Shown: piece after piece, positions 10,018 through 19,935 of the stretch
How positions within the stretch are numbered: the stretch's first letter is position 1
Layout: each line of letters starts with the position of its first letter
Assembly: GCF_018402495.1 (NCBI RefSeq)
Contig: NZ_JAGYIU010000004.1
Location: 186,001 to 250,000 of the forward strand
From: Pseudoalteromonas sp.
GTDB lineage: Bacteria > Pseudomonadota > Gammaproteobacteria > Enterobacterales > Alteromonadaceae
DNA length: 64,000 nucleotides
Direction of reading: 5' to 3'
Position numbers and translations under genes: made by a program
The notes under the pieces: generated by a model
The model's database searches: none
Told to the model about the DNA's origin: nothing
What the model saw: only the letters and a program-made list of their open reading frames with translations

Positions 10018-11694
10018 CTAAAAACTAGTAACACGATTAATTTCAGCAAGCGAGGTCACACCTTCTGCGGCTTTACGAATACCCGATAAGCGTAAATTGT
10101 TATACCCAGCTTTAAGTGCCACATCAGCAATTTCTAATGAGTTACCACCGCGCATTATAATTTGCGCAATGTCAGGCGTAATTTTCATTACTTCGTAAAT
10201 ACCAACCCGACCTTTGTAGCCATCGGTACAGTTTTCACAGCCTTTAGGTGCGTATAAAACCATGTCTTGAATTTGTTGTTCGTTAAAGCCTTGGCGTATC
10301 AGCTCTTCGCGAGGTAACTGCTCTGGCGTTTTGCATTTAGAGCATAATCTTCGGGCTAAACGCTGAGCTATAATTAAACTAATAGAACTGGCAACATTGT
10401 ATGCGGGCACACCCATATTTAACAAACGGGTAATGGTTTCAGGGGCGGAGTTAGTATGCAGTGTCGATAACACCAAGTGACCCGTTTGCGCCGCTTTAAT
10501 TGATATTTCTGCGGTTTCTAAATCACGTATTTCACCTACCATCACCACATCGGGGTCTTGACGTAAAAACGCCCGAAGTGCATTGGCAAAGGTCATGTCG
10601 GCTTTAGTATTTATTTGTACTTGGTTAATCCCTTCAAGGTTAATTTCTACCGGATCTTCAGCGGTACTAATATTACGCTCGGGCTGATTAAGTATATTTA
10701 AACCGGTATACAAAGAGACCGTTTTACCCGAGCCAGTTGGGCCGGTAACGAGTATCATGCCTTGAGGTTGCTCTAGCGCATCAAGGTAGAGTTTTTTCTG
10801 TTCGGGTTCATAACCTAAAACATCAATGCCCAACATCGCACTGGATGAATCCAGAATACGCATTACAATTTTTTCGCCCCACAGAGTCGGCATAGTACTT
10901 ACACGAAAATCAATACTTTTACGCTCAGTCACCTTAAGCTTTATCCGGCCATCTTGTGGTTTACGTTTTTCTGCAATATCAAGGCGCGACATAACTTTTA
11001 TTCGCGCCGATAGCTTAGTGGCCAATGTATTGGGTGGGCTAGCAACTTCGTGCAAAATACCGTCTATTCGAAACCGAATACGGTATTTGTGTTCATAGGG
11101 CTCAAAGTGCAAATCTGAAGCGCCTTTTTTTATTGCATCCATTAAAATTTTATTAATGTAGACAATAATAGGAGCGTCGTCTTTATCGTCGTCTTTGGGA
11201 GTGTGCTCTTTGTGTTGTTCAGAATCAAGCTCAGCAAATTCTTTAAATTCATCGTCGCTTAAATTTAAACTGCCTGCGGCATCAAGTAACTGCTCAATTT
11301 TATGGTCAAGCTGTAGGTAGTCAACCACCACCACTTCGCATGATAAACCGGTGCTAAATTCAAAGTTCTCAAAAGCACCAAAATCGGTAGGATCTGAGGC
11401 CGCAATATACACTTTTCTGCCTTTTTGTACTAATGGCAAAATATGGTGTTTGCGGATCAGTTTTTCTTTAACCAGCTCAGCGGGTATTTGTGCAACATTA
11501 AAATCTTTTAAATCAAAAAAAGGCACTCTAAACAGGTCAATACATTGCTGTGCTAAGTCTTTACTGTCTATTTTACCGCATTTAGCAATGAGCTCAGCGG
11601 TTGAGCTAAACTCTTGTTGCCTCGTTTTTATGGTGTCGGTATCAAGCCGGCCGAGGGTAATAAATTTTCTTAATAACGGTGAGTTAATATTCAT
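10018..11694 (-). CDS. pilB: Type IV-A pilus assembly ATPase PilB
   Basis: GSP II E-type ATPase: [15 protein letters not shown] Walker [21 protein letters not shown], CxxC zinc motifs. Confidence 0.95.
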   Translation of the reverse strand: MNINSPLLRKFITLGRLDTDTIKTRQQEFSSTAELIAKCGKIDSKDLAQQCIDLFRVPFFDLKDFNVAQIPAELVKEKLIRKHHILPLVQKGRKVYIAASDPTDFGAFENFEFSTGLSCEVVVVDYLQLDHKIEQLLDAAGSLNLSDDEFKEFAELDSEQHKEHTPKDDDKDDAPIIVYINKILMDAIKKGASDLHFEPYEHKYRIRFRIDGILHEVASPPNTLATKLSARIKVMSRLDIAEKRKPQDGRIKLKVTERKSIDFRVSTMPTLWGEKIVMRILDSSSAMLGIDVLGYEPEQKKLYLDALEQPQGMILVTGPTGSGKTVSLYTGLNILNQPERNISTAEDPVEINLEGINQVQINTKADMTFANALRAFLRQDPDVVMVGEIRDLETAEISIKAAQTGHLVLSTLHTNSAPETITRLLNMGVPAYNVASSISLIIAQRLARRLCSKCKTPEQLPREELIRQGFNEQQIQDMVLYAPKGCENCTDGYKGRVGIYEVMKITPDIAQIIMRGGNSLEIADVALKAGYNNLRLSGIRKAAEGVTSLAEINRVTSF

Positions 11695-11761
11695 TGCGCA
11701 CCTGGTTCAGTCCTTTATTAGTCAGTAATTTATCAGAAAAAAGAAAGGAATACATTAATAG

Positions 11762-12391
11762 TCATAGTGAAGACTTTGCTAGCTGCAAATAATACTGGTG
11801 TAGCTTTAATAAGTCTTGCTTTACATCATTTAACTGGCGATTATTATTTAAAATATCATCCGCTTTTTGTTGCTTATTCTCACGCGCCATTTGTGCGCTA
11901 ATAATCTGTTTTGCTTGTTCAATGCTAATATTGTCGCGCTTTATTGTTCGTGCTATTTGCACTTCTTTAGGAACGTCTATTAATAAAGTACGATGGCAAT
12001 AGCCATCAAGCCCATTTTCAAATAATAAGGGCGCCACTAATACCACATAGTCGCTTTGCGCACGTTTTAAATCGTCAATAAGTTGTGTGCGTATTAAAGG
12101 GTGCAGCAGGGCATTAAGCCATGATTTTTGCTCAGTGTTACTAAAAATGCGTGCTCGCAACTCGCTGCGGTTTAAAGCGCCATGTTGATCGAGTATTTCA
12201 CTGCCAAAATGCGCAATAATCGCCTTTAGGCCAACAGTGCCGGGCTCAACCACCTGGCGAGCAACAATGTCAGCGTCTACAATTGTAATACCCAGCTCAG
12301 CGAGCATATCACTTACTGCGGTTTTACCACAGCCAATGCCCCCTGTGAGCCCCAGTACCCAATTAGTTTTAGGGTGTTGTGTATTACTCAT
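11762..12391 (-). CDS. coaE: Dephospho-CoA kinase
   Basis: WVLGLTGGIGCGKTAVSD P-loop, DADIVARQVVEPG. Confidence 0.95.
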   Translation of the reverse strand: MSNTQHPKTNWVLGLTGGIGCGKTAVSDMLAELGITIVDADIVARQVVEPGTVGLKAIIAHFGSEILDQHGALNRSELRARIFSNTEQKSWLNALLHPLIRTQLIDDLKRAQSDYVVLVAPLLFENGLDGYCHRTLLIDVPKEVQIARTIKRDNISIEQAKQIISAQMARENKQQKADDILNNNRQLNDVKQDLLKLHQYYLQLAKSSL

Positions 12392-12393
12392 AA

Positions 12394-13293
12394 TTAATAG
12401 CCAATAAAGTTAAAATAGCTGTTTTGCAACTGAGTGCCCCACAGCATAGTGATCCAACCGGCTATTGCTAAATAAGGGCCAAACGGAATCGGGGTGGCTT
12501 TATCTTTACCTTGAATGCTCAGCAGAGTAATGCCAATTACAGCGCCCACTACGCTTGAGAGTAAAATAATAGTTAATAGCGACTGCCAACCCAGCAAAGC
12601 ACCAAATACGGCAAGTAATTTAAAGTCGCCATAACCCATGCCTTCTTTACCAGTGAGTAATTTAAACAGCCAATACACACTCCATAAGCTTAAATAACCA
12701 CACGCCGCGCCAACAATGGCATCGCTAGGGGCAATAGTGTAACCCATTACCGAGGCAATAAGCGCTAACCACACAAGCGGTAAAGTGAGCTGATCGGGCA
12801 GTAGCATATGGTCAATATCAATAAAAGTGAGCGCCACTAATACCCAAGTAATAGCAACATATAATAAAGCCTGCTCTGTTGCGCCAAAGGTATAAGCAAC
12901 CACTAAACTTAAAATAGCGGTAATGGCCTCAACAAGGGGGTAGCGCACTGATATTGGGTTATCGCAGGTTGCGCATTTACCTTTTAAAAACAGCCAACTA
13001 ATAATAGGGATGTTTTGCCATGGTTTAATTGCCGCTTTGCACTTAGGGCAGCATGAGTTGGGTTTAACTAAGTTAAACGTATCTGTAGTGTGTGCCGGTG
13101 CGTGTTTGTTTTTTTCGCTGTTTAGTTCATCGGCTAATAATAAGCGGCATTCAGTTTGCCATTGTTGTTGCATCATCAGCGGCAAGCGGTATATCACTAC
13201 ATTTAAAAAACTTCCCACACAGAGGCTGACCAGCCCTATAGTTAATAAATAAAACCACGACTGGCTTTGCATTACATCTATTACAGTTTGCAT
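12394..13293 (-). CDS. pilD: Prepilin leader peptidase/N-methyltransferase
   Basis: GSFLNVVIYRLP, CCPKC...CATC zinc motif, GMGYGDFKLLA aspartyl motif. Confidence 0.95.
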   Translation of the reverse strand: MQTVIDVMQSQSWFYLLTIGLVSLCVGSFLNVVIYRLPLMMQQQWQTECRLLLADELNSEKNKHAPAHTTDTFNLVKPNSCCPKCKAAIKPWQNIPIISWLFLKGKCATCDNPISVRYPLVEAITAILSLVVAYTFGATEQALLYVAITWVLVALTFIDIDHMLLPDQLTLPLVWLALIASVMGYTIAPSDAIVGAACGYLSLWSVYWLFKLLTGKEGMGYGDFKLLAVFGALLGWQSLLTIILLSSVVGAVIGITLLSIQGKDKATPIPFGPYLAIAGWITMLWGTQLQNSYFNFIGY

Positions 13294-13389
13294 TAAATGA
13301 CCTAAAAATAATTATTCCACCTTGATAATACAGTGGTTTTAGACAAGAACCAAAAAATGAGCTGATAAATAGAGTAATGTTAAGTTGAT

Positions 13390-13530
13390 TGATCGGTATA
13401 GGAAAAACCATTTTGCATAAAGAGAAGCGAATGAGAAGTAAATGAGCAGGCATTAAATAACATAATATTTTAGTAATTAAATATTACTCCTCTAAAGCGC
13501 AGCGTACTCTTAACCTCTTTGTGAATAACT
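13390..13530 (-). repeat. Diverged reverse copy of the CTTCTCATTTACT/CACAGAG-associated repeat
   Basis: ataaagagaagcgaatgagaagtaaatgag and ctctaaagcgcagcgtactcttaacctctttgtgaataa are reverse complements of motifs at about 18.9-19.0 kb. Confidence 0.65.
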
Positions 13531-13569
13531 TACTAGGTATTGTATTGACTAGTGTTTAATACTATTTTG

Positions 13570-13626
13570 CCGAAGCCCGAAGCCCGAAGCCCGAAGCCCG
13601 AAGCCCGAAGCCCGAAGCCCGAAGCT
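13570..13626. repeat. Tandem heptamer array (CGAAGCC)n abutting the pilC stop codon
   Basis: cgaagcccgaagcccgaagcc..., about 8 copies, 7-bp period. Confidence 0.95.
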
Positions 13627-14866
13627 AAATAACCGAACCTAGTTGGAATATAGGTAAGTACATGGCTACAATTAATCCACCCACTAATACACCGAGTACC
13701 GCCATTATTAACGGCTCTAATAGGCTTGATAAGCCATCTACGGCGTCATCCACCTCTTGCTCGTAAATGGTGGCAACTTTTGCCAGCATGCCATCAAGGG
13801 ATCCTGACTCTTCACCAATGGCAACCATTTGTATTACCATATCGGGGAATATTTTAGAGTTGCGCATTGCCCAGTTCATTTGGTTACCTGAACTTACCTC
13901 GGCTTTTATTTCTAAAATAGCGTAACGGTAAACCGCGTTACCAGAGGCACCGGCAGCAGAGTCTAGCGCATCCACCAATGGTACACCCGCAGCAAAAGTG
14001 GTGGATAAAGTACGGGCATAACGTGCCACCGCTGCTTTATTGAGTATCATGCCAATAACTGGGAGCTTGAGTATAGCGCGGTCAGTGGCATCACGAAGTT
14101 TTAAGCTTCTTAAATGGGCTTCTTTAAATAAATAACCAAACGCAACAATACCAATAAGTGCTATCCACCAGTTTGCTTGCATAAACTCAGAAATAGCAAT
14201 AACAAACAAAGTAAAAGCAGGGAGCTCGGCGCCAAAGCCGGCAAAAATATCCTGAAATTGCGGAACTACAAAAATAAGTAAAATAGAGGTTACAATCAGC
14301 GCGACTACCAATACCGCAATCGGGTAAAACATGGCTTTTTTAATTTTAGACTTTAACGCTTCTGACTTTTCTTTATAAAGGGCTACGCGGTCAAATATTT
14401 TATCTAAAGCGCCTGATTGCTCGCCCGAGGCGACTAAGTCGCAATATAAATCATCAAAATAGCGGGGGTATTTTCTAAGAGCGGTTGATAGCGGCTGCCC
14501 GGCTTTTACTTCATCACCAATAGCGCCCATTAACTTACTCACGCTTTTATTGGTAGAGCCTGAACCTATCATCTCAATTGATTGAATTAGCGGCACACCC
14601 GCCATCAGCATAGTCGCAATTTGCCGAGTAACTAACGCAATATCTTTTGGGGTGATTTTTTGTGTACTTTGTATGCCAAACAAAGGCTTAGCTTTACGCT
14701 TTACTTTAGAGGGAGTAATACCTTGTTTACGTAATTGCGCTTTAACCAGCGAAATACTTGAGCCCGATAATTCGCCTTCAAGCTTTTTGCCGCGGGCACT
14801 CACACCAACCCATTGAAAGGTATCTAAGCTTTTATCTTGTTGTTTTTTAGCCATAGGTGCTCTCAA
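13625..14866 (-). CDS. pilC: Type II secretion/type IV pilus inner-membrane protein PilC
   Basis: T2SF fold: LVTRQIATMLMAGVPLIQSIEMI, GEESGSLDGMLAKVA, C-terminal VGGLIVAMYLPIFQLG. Confidence 0.95.
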   Translation of the reverse strand: MRAPMAKKQQDKSLDTFQWVGVSARGKKLEGELSGSSISLVKAQLRKQGITPSKVKRKAKPLFGIQSTQKITPKDIALVTRQIATMLMAGVPLIQSIEMIGSGSTNKSVSKLMGAIGDEVKAGQPLSTALRKYPRYFDDLYCDLVASGEQSGALDKIFDRVALYKEKSEALKSKIKKAMFYPIAVLVVALIVTSILLIFVVPQFQDIFAGFGAELPAFTLFVIAISEFMQANWWIALIGIVAFGYLFKEAHLRSLKLRDATDRAILKLPVIGMILNKAAVARYARTLSTTFAAGVPLVDALDSAAGASGNAVYRYAILEIKAEVSSGNQMNWAMRNSKIFPDMVIQMVAIGEESGSLDGMLAKVATIYEQEVDDAVDGLSSLLEPLIMAVLGVLVGGLIVAMYLPIFQLGSVI

Positions 14867-14872
14867 GCCAAT

Positions 14873-14906
14873 TAAAAAGGTAGCAAAAAAGCTACCTTTT
14901 TTATTA
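14873..14906 (-). terminator. Terminator between pilA and pilC
   Basis: aaaaggtagcaaaaaagctaccttttttatt strong stem. Confidence 0.8.
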
Positions 14907-14919
14907 CGTGATATTAAAC

Positions 14920-15378
14920 TTAACTGCCAGTTTCATTGTGACAAGAGCTAGGTACGTACTTATTTTTTGTCGCAGCATCAATAGAACATGTCCAATTGAT
15001 TTCACCTGCAGGAATAGTTCCGCTTTCAAGTGCTGTAGTGCCTGTTTTAGGTGTCATTGTTAATGCTACTGAACCTGCTTTTGCAGTTGATGTCACTGTT
15101 ATGACACCTGTATCACTAGCAACTTCAACGATACCACAGTTGTCTGTAGCTGCGTTTGCGTTAAAGCCAGAATTAAATGCAGCACCTTCAGAAGCATTCA
15201 TTGCTACTGTAGTTTTAGCGGCACTTGCGAGATTCACACATTCTGATACTCGAGCTTTAACGGTATAATCCTGATAAGCAGGTAGTGCTACTGCTGCTAA
15301 AATACCGATGATTGCTACTACAATCATTAATTCGATTAGGGTAAAACCCTTTTGACTTTGTTGTGTCATTTTTTCCAT
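14920..15378 (-). CDS. pilA: Type IV major pilin-like prepilin
   Basis: [39 protein letters not shown] class III prepilin signature; C-terminal Cys pair. Confidence 0.92.
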   Translation of the reverse strand: MEKMTQQSQKGFTLIELMIVVAIIGILAAVALPAYQDYTVKARVSECVNLASAAKTTVAMNASEGAAFNSGFNANAATDNCGIVEVASDTGVITVTSTAKAGSVALTMTPKTGTTALESGTIPAGEINWTCSIDAATKNKYVPSSCHNETGS

Positions 15379-15911
15379 GTTCCTCTCCTAAAGGATAATG
15401 TTGTGGTAAGCCAAACGGGTATAAGTTTTTAAATTATAACTTATGTGTTCACTTAACCGGTTACTACAAAAAATTATGTTGCCACAATGTGCGTTAACAC
15501 TATGGGTAGCCGTTACTTTAAAACTTTAAAGCTATGACCCAAAAAAAGTTATGACCCAAAAATAACGCACTGCATGGCGGTTATTCGTTAATTTATCACT
15601 TAATAAGTATAAACCTAACTATTACACATTAGTTATAACTCATGTAAGTGACAAACTGATTATAAAAATAAACTTAATTGCTTATTTAAATTCTGTATTA
15701 TTTTAAGCAAACTGGTTATATCTCGCTATCTGAAATTAGTCTGCTTAAATAAGTTTACCACCGTTTATAGCACTTTTGTATGTTAAAACCAGATAAACTT
15801 TGGATTAATTTAATAATTTGTTGCAAATACTTACACTGAATTATTTAATGCTGTTTTTTAAAGTCTGTCAACTAATTAGCGCAAAGAATAGCTAAAGAAT
15901 ACATATGTTAT

Positions 15912-16766
<855 letters not shown>

Positions 16767-16854
16767 TCATTATAATTAGGAAATTGCACAAATTTTACAT
16801 GGTTTGAAAGTGAAAGAGAAGGCTGAAGCTATAAGTTTGATTAGGTTCTAGAGC

Positions 16855-16945
16855 GTGAGGTTCGGGCGACGGGCTTCGGGGGCGGGTTACGAGCTGCGGG
16901 CTTCGAGCAACGGGCTTCGAGCTACGAGCGAGCGACGGGCCTAGA
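16855..16945. repeat. Degenerate heptamer-type GC-rich array
   Basis: gcgtgaggttcgggcgacgggcttcgggggcgggttacgagctgcgggcttcgagcaacgggcttcgagctacgag. Confidence 0.65.
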
Positions 16946-16964
16946 GACTCGAATTAATCACTCG

Positions 16965-17150
16965 GGCTCATGGTTATTGTTTTCTCATTTACTCCTCATT
17001 CACTTCTCTTTGTGCGAAAAGATCTTGAAGAGATTTTATTTACCACAGAGGGGGCAGAGCACACAGAGAAAATGATTAAAGACATGTTTTATTTGCTTTG
17101 TCTTCTCTGTGTAGCGCGAAGCGCCTCGGTGTACTCTGTGGTTCAAAATT
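16965..17150 (+). repeat. CTTCTCATTTACT + CACAGAG composite palindromic repeat
   Basis: ttttctcatttactcctcatt...tctctttgtgcgaaaagatctt...taccacagagggggcagagcacacagag...tctgtgtagcgcgaagcgcctcggtgtactctgtggttcaaaa. Confidence 0.75.
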
Positions 17151-17156
17151 ATTTTG

Positions 17157-17275
17157 TAGGCGGGGCTTTATGCCGCGTTTTTTTAAAGGTGCGAGGTTTT
17201 AGGTGCGAGGCAGAGATTAAGCCAAGCGCGGTGTTTGGGTTAAGTCAATTCTGCGCGAGGTAAACTCCCGCCTAC
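17157..17275. repeat. GTAGGCGGG...CCCGCCTAC-bounded element
   Basis: gtaggcggggctttatgccgcg ... gattaagccaagcgcggtgtttgggttaa ... gcgcgaggtaaactcccgcctac. Confidence 0.75.
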
Positions 17276-17440
17276 GGTTAACCACGGTGTTTAATTATTT
17301 TGTAGGCGGGGCTTTATGCCGCGCACTTTTGTTTTGGGTTACGGGCGACGAACCCCGAACCTAAAGCCTAGAACCTCGCCCCTACCATTTTACACAAAGA
17401 TCAATTAGCATCGGGTTATGTGACTTTTAAATGATACAGT

Positions 17441-17995
17441 ATGAACATAGATTCTTCTGGGGTTATAAGTACTATGGTGCAGCGCGCATGTAACCATTTT
17501 GACGAGCGACCCGCTCACAGTGATATTTCGCTGTTGGTTATTCATAATATTTCGTTACCGGCAGGGCAGTTTAATACCCCGTATGTTGATGATTTATTTA
17601 TGGGAAATATTGATTGTAATGCGCACCCTAGCTTTACTGATTTAGCGGGGCTTAGGGTGTCGGCGCATTGCTTTATTAAACGCTGCGGTGAGATTATTCA
17701 ATATGTGCCTTTTGAAAAACGCGCATGGCATGCGGGGCGTTCTAGCTTTGCTGGGCAACAAAATTGTAATGATTTTAGTATAGGTATAGAGCTTGAGGGT
17801 ACAGATACAACCCATTACACCGATGCGCAATATCAAAGTTTGGCGACACTGGCGCATGCTATTATGCAGCGCTATCCAAAAATAACAGCCAGTAATATAG
17901 TCGGGCATTGCGATATAGCCCCTGGGCGAAAAACCGACCCTGGCGCAAGTTTTAACTGGCAAGCGTTTTTTAAATTCATTGAGCAACTAAGTTAA
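17441..17995 (+). CDS. ampD: 1,6-anhydro-N-acetylmuramyl-L-alanine amidase AmpD
   Basis: LLVIHNISLPAGQF, VSAHCFIKRCGEIIQYVPFEKRAWHAG, GHCDIAPGRKTDPGASFNW. Confidence 0.95.
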   Translation: MNIDSSGVISTMVQRACNHFDERPAHSDISLLVIHNISLPAGQFNTPYVDDLFMGNIDCNAHPSFTDLAGLRVSAHCFIKRCGEIIQYVPFEKRAWHAGRSSFAGQQNCNDFSIGIELEGTDTTHYTDAQYQSLATLAHAIMQRYPKITASNIVGHCDIAPGRKTDPGASFNWQAFFKFIEQLS

Positions 17996-18007
17996 GCGAG
18001 TAACAAC

Positions 18008-18859
18008 ATGATTTTGGTTTCAATAATAATTGCATTAATACTTGAGCGTTTAGGTGCTCGCTCTGCCCATTGGCAAATTAGCTATTACGCGAACGGCTAT
18101 TTAACGCGCTCTGTTAATTTATTAACTAATAAAGGTTTATTTGGCACCGCAACAGGGTTTTTAATTTGGTTATTACTACCGGTTGTTGCTGTTGGGGGGA
18201 TATATTTTTTATCTGACTTTGCACTGTGGCAGCTTATTTTTAATGTGGCGGTGTTACTGGCCTGTTTTGGGTGTGCTAAACAACGTGCTTTGTATAAGTC
18301 GTACTTAAACGCTGTAACCCGAGGGGATCAAACCGCGGCCTCTTTATATGCGCTGCAATTAGGGCAAAAACGCACCGAGGAACAACAAGGCGGCGAAACC
18401 TTTGGACAAACGTTGGCTTGGGTTAACTTTAGATTTTATTGTGCGGTTATATTTTGGTTTGTGGTAATGGGCGTTGCTGGAGCTGTTTTTTATGCATTGG
18501 TGCGCACTTTTGCTGACTTAGTAAGTGATAATCGTGACGAAGTAATAGCCAAACACTTTAAGCTTATTCACCGTTTATTGTTTTGGCTTGATTGGCTCCC
18601 AGCGCGTATAACCAGCTTTGGCTATTTAGTTATTGGTAACTTTAATAAAGGTACGAGTTGTTGGCTGCAATATGTATTTGATTTTAAAAGTCCTAATCGA
18701 AAGGTGGTTACTTACACAGCTCTAGCCGCTGAACAAGTTGAAGAGCGCTACTATGGTTGCACCTTTGAAGCCACCTGTATGATAAAACTGGTTAAGCGAA
18801 ATGTACTTTTTTACTTAGTATTAATTGCCTTGATGACTTTATTTGGTGGATTAAGTTAA
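18008..18859 (+). CDS. ampE: Beta-lactamase regulator AmpE-like membrane protein
   Basis: Directly downstream of ampD; multi-TM; LHRLLFWLDWLPARITSFGYLVIGNF-type AmpE/CobD motif. Confidence 0.85.
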   Translation: MILVSIIIALILERLGARSAHWQISYYANGYLTRSVNLLTNKGLFGTATGFLIWLLLPVVAVGGIYFLSDFALWQLIFNVAVLLACFGCAKQRALYKSYLNAVTRGDQTAASLYALQLGQKRTEEQQGGETFGQTLAWVNFRFYCAVIFWFVVMGVAGAVFYALVRTFADLVSDNRDEVIAKHFKLIHRLLFWLDWLPARITSFGYLVIGNFNKGTSCWLQYVFDFKSPNRKVVTYTALAAEQVEERYYGCTFEATCMIKLVKRNVLFYLVLIALMTLFGGLS

Positions 18860-19039
18860 AGGGCTGGGGTTAGGTTTTAGGTTCTAGGCACTAGGGTTTA
18901 CTTTTGCTTCTCATTTACTCTCATTGTCTCCTCTTTGTGTAAAAAGATCTAAGTGATTTATTCACAAAGAGGTTAAGAGGCGCTCCGCTTTAGAGGTAAA
19001 GACAGGTATTAGGAAATAAAGATTCTAGAATTAGGGCTT

Positions 19040-19163
19040 ACTTCATTTTGGCTTCTCATTTACCCTCATTATTTTCTCTTTGTGTAATAGTTTTTAAGTA
19101 ATTTATTTACCACAGAGAATGCAGAGCACACAGAGTAAGTGACAATCAATGGTTGTTCCCTCT
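19040..19163 (+). repeat. Direct repeat copy 1 of a ~124 bp intergenic repeat
   Basis: acttcattttggcttctcatttaccctcattattttctctttgtgtaatagtttttaagtaatttatttaccacagagaatgcagag...ggttgttccctct. Confidence 0.9.
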
Positions 19164-19247
19164 GTGTAGCGCGAAGCGCCTCTGTGCCCTCTGTGGTTCA
19201 AAAAATAAATATTAGATCTCTGGCTTTAGGTTCTAGGTTCAGGGATC

Positions 19248-19371
19248 ACTTCATTTTGGCTTCTCATTTACCCCCATTATTTTCTCTTTGTGTAATAGTT
19301 TTTAAGTAATTTATTTACCACAGAGAATGCTGAGTACACAGAGGAAGTGACAATCAATGGTTGTTCCCTCT
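19248..19371 (+). repeat. Direct repeat copy 2 of the ~124 bp repeat (offset 208 bp, a few substitutions)
   Basis: Near-identical to 19040-19163. Confidence 0.9.
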
Positions 19372-19452
19372 TTGGTTCAGAAATAAATATATTTGGTGTT
19401 TGGTTTTAGGTTCTAGGCAAAGATTAAACTAAGCATAGTGTTGGGTTAATCG

Positions 19453-19568
19453 TAGGCGGGCTTTATGCCGCGCACTTTACGCTTTTTGTGACGGGCTAAG
19501 AGCTGCGGGCTTAAAACCTTTAACCTTTAACCTTTAACCTAAACATGCGCGAGGTAAACTCCCGCCTA
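19453..19568. repeat. GTAGGCGGG...CCCGCCTAC-bounded element containing an (AACCTTT)n heptamer run
   Basis: gtaggcgggctttatgccgcgcacttta ... aacctttaacctttaacctttaacc ... gcgcgaggtaaactcccgcctac. Confidence 0.75.
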
Positions 19569-19614
19569 CAATGTAAAAACATGTTTGCAAAAGGCACTAC
19601 GTTTTATCCTATTG

Positions 19615-19683
19615 CCGAACCCCGAACCCCGAACCCCGAACCCCGAACCCCGAACCCCGAACCCCGAACCCCGAACCCCGAAC
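19615..19683. repeat. Tandem heptamer array (GAACCCC)n
   Basis: gaaccccgaaccccgaacccc..., about 10 copies, 7-bp period. Confidence 0.97.
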
Positions 19684-19688
19684 ATGAC

Positions 19689-19699
19689 TGGTCTGACCA
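19689..19699. promoter_or_regulatory. Putative PdhR operator 1
   Basis: TGGTCTGACCA palindrome upstream of pdhR. Confidence 0.6.
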
Positions 19700-19845
19700 T
19701 TTATTTTTAATATTATTCTCCTTTCATTCTTTGTCACTATCTGTGTATTATTTGAACTTTGTTTAAATTACGTTACGCTGGCTTTAGGGCTTTAAAACTG
19801 CTGTAAATTGACAGCAATTACGGTTTTTGATAACGTATGGCAAAA

Positions 19846-19861
19846 TTTGGTATGACCAATT
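19846..19861. promoter_or_regulatory. Putative PdhR operator 2
   Basis: tttGGTATGACCaatt, fits the GGT-N(4-5)-ACC PdhR core. Confidence 0.65.
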
Positions 19862-19935
19862 TACCTTTTGGTCAGGTCATTCAGTTAAAAGCCTTATTTA
19901 ATGGGCTGCTAGCACTTATACAACGCGGACGTTGA

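Noticed and set aside
16970-17263. 97-aa ORF in the nadC-ampD spacer
   Set aside because: Translation of the dispersed CACAGAG repeat (TTEGAEHTEK...); no protein-like features.
19545-19766. 73-aa ORF with PRTPNPE repeats
   Set aside because: Direct translation of the GAACCCC heptamer array; repeat-derived.
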